Origin: CAVOOW01 sp963697675
Lineage (GTDB): Bacteria; Actinomycetota; Actinomycetes; JACCUZ01
Reading direction: 5' to 3'
DNA: 64,000 nt
Assembly: GCA_963697675.1 (NCBI GenBank)
Contig: CAVOOW010000010.1
Location: 248,001-312,000, forward strand
Position numbers and translations under genes: made by a program. Below, piece after piece: positions 62,844-64,000 of the stretch; position 1 is the first letter of the stretch; each line of letters starts with the position of its first letter. Below the pieces are notes generated by a model. The model saw only the letters and a program-made list of their open reading frames with translations, was not told the DNA's origin and searched no databases.

Positions 62844-64000
62844 TCAGGCAGTCGGGGCGAGGGCGGCGGTGGTCCGGGGTGCGCCGAACCGCACGCCGAG
62901 CGCTGAGAAGACGAGCAGTGCGGGCACGACCAGGAAGGCGCCGTGGATGCCGATCTGGTCGGCGAGCGCACCGAGGACGAACGGGCCGCCACCGGACGCG
63001 AGAGCCACGCCGAGCCCGACGCGGGCAACGGCGAGGTCGGGCCTCCCGTCCGAGGCGACGATCGCGCGGGCGACGCCAATCGGGTAGAACAGCGCGATGC
63101 CCAGGCCACAGACGAGCAGGGCGAGGATTGCGAGCGGAGCCCACGTCGTGAGCCAGAACGCGGCGAAACCTGCCCCGCAGACGGCCAGTGCGCCATAGAG
63201 CAAGCGGTCCAGTGCGATGCTCAGCGCCAACCGGCCGCCAGCAATGCGACCGATGCACATGCCCGCCACAACGGCGGTCACCCCGGCCGAGGCCATCGCC
63301 GAGCTCAGGTCGAAGCGGGCACGCAAGATGTCGGCAGTCCACAGAATCATGCAGAACTCCACGGCGATGCCCGCGGTAACCACGCCCCAGCCGATCCAGT
63401 AGACAGCCGGCAGCCGTCGTGCGCCGCCCTGATGAATGGGCGCGACCGTCGGTTTCGGATAGCGAACGTTCCTGCCGAACAGGGCGAGCAGGGCCACGAC
63501 CGGGAGCAAGAGCAGCATGGCGGCCCGCCAGCCGAGGCCGACCGCCACAGTCAGTCCGACGATCAACGGCGCCACCGTGCCGATGCCGGCCGCGACGGCG
63601 GTCGCCTCGGTGACCGCGGAGGCACCGGCCTTGCCGTGATGGTCGCTCAGCACGGCCGGCGCCGGAAGGGCGATGAACGCAGCACCGAACGAGCCGAGCA
63701 AGGCGCCTGACAGGGTCAGAGCGAGAACGTCAGTCGCGATGTACAGCAGGATCCCGAGACACAGCACGACCAGGCCCGACCACATCACCAGCCCCCGCCC
63801 TCGCCGTCGTACGACCGGTGTGATCACCAACGCGCCGAGCAGCGAACCTGTCGCGAGGGCCGTCGCGTGCAAGCCGGACAGTGTGCGGCTGATGCCCTGC
63901 TCGTCGCGCAGCAGCGACACGGTTGGCCCGAAGCAATAGAGGAAATAGCCGAAACAGCCCATCTGGAGGTAGACCAGCCAGGTCAACCGGTCACGGCGCA
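62844..64000 (-). CDS. MFS transporter, 5' end beyond the window
   Basis: At least 380 residues of a 12-helix MFS transporter. Helix 1 is VYLQMGCFGYFLYCFGPTVS, and motif-A-like VRRRGRGLVMWSGLVVL and WAPLAILALLVCGLGIALFY follow. A TTG at 63986 is not a convincing start: the frame remains open with RRDRLTWLVY to the window edge, as expected for this family, so the true start lies outside. It ends at 62844 next to the bidirectional hairpin. Substrate is unknown. Confidence 0.88.
   Translation of the reverse strand, partial: RRDRLTWLVYLQMGCFGYFLYCFGPTVSLLRDEQGISRTLSGLHATALATGSLLGALVITPVVRRRGRGLVMWSGLVVLCLGILLYIATDVLALTLSGALLGSFGAAFIALPAPAVLSDHHGKAGASAVTEATAVAAGIGTVAPLIVGLTVAVGLGWRAAMLLLLPVVALLALFGRNVRYPKPTVAPIHQGGARRLPAVYWIGWGVVTAGIAVEFCMILWTADILRARFDLSSAMASAGVTAVVAGMCIGRIAGGRLALSIALDRLLYGALAVCGAGFAAFWLTTWAPLAILALLVCGLGIALFYPIGVARAIVASDGRPDLAVARVGLGVALASGGGPFVLGALADQIGIHGAFLVVPALLVFSALGVRFGAPRTTAALAPTA

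Overview
The window looks like chromosomal DNA from a high-GC Gram-positive actinobacterium. GTG starts are frequent, adjacent genes often share 4-bp ATGA/GTGA overlaps, and several markers are typical of Actinobacteria: XPB-type helicase with its WYL-containing partner, DUF3027, DUF2530, an AfsR-like regulator, HelD, and a TIGR03083-type protein. Part of the order (XPB helicase, helicase-associated protein, cold-shock protein, MFS protein, DUF3027, DUF2530) resembles, from memory, the Mycobacterium tuberculosis Rv0861c-Rv0879c region. Nocardioidaceae or a related Propionibacteriales lineage is my best inference; no rRNA or tRNA gene is present to confirm it.

Layout. 0-8 kb: a minus-strand ABC exporter operon (two large FtsX-like permeases, then two ATPases), all joined by 4-bp overlaps. 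8-14 kb: small DUF genes, an LtrA-like membrane protein, an HD phosphohydrolase, a HelD-like helicase and a PAP2 membrane protein. 14-22 kb: homocysteine S-methyltransferase, a redoxin/2OG-oxygenase fusion, XPB helicase, its WYL partner, and an acyl-CoA synthetase. 22-31 kb: NTF2-like protein, PadR/HAAS pair, a HAD-LarE fusion, cold-shock protein, MFS, DUF3027 and a sacsin-like ATPase. 31.2-32.5 kb: an intact IS30-family element. 32.5-39 kb: DUF2530, NCS2 purine permease, GAF-GGDEF diguanylate cyclase, SMP-30 lactonase, PanE-like reductase. 38-42.5 kb: a molybdenum locus (XdhC-like, HTH-TOBE, modABC). 42.8-48.6 kb: membrane-anchored alpha/beta hydrolase, 1038-aa AfsR-like regulator, EamA transporter and an unknown small protein. 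48.8-64 kb: MMPL transporter, DUF4386 protein, MarR plus MFS exporter with a visible operator, then metabolic and housekeeping genes (methyltransferases, DinB, sarcosine-oxidase-like, ThpR, aldo/keto reductase) and MFS proteins; the last one runs off the window end.

Two features run through the whole window. First, many intergenic gaps carry long nested palindromes (outer arms around an inner hairpin). They fall into several sequence families, and some sit between divergent genes, so they are not all terminators. Second, about nine otherwise well-conserved genes are broken by one to three single-base frameshifts each. This looks more like consensus error than decay, but it cannot be settled from the sequence alone. 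No gene-free stretch exceeds about 300 bp. I see no CRISPR array, prophage, integrase or tRNA.
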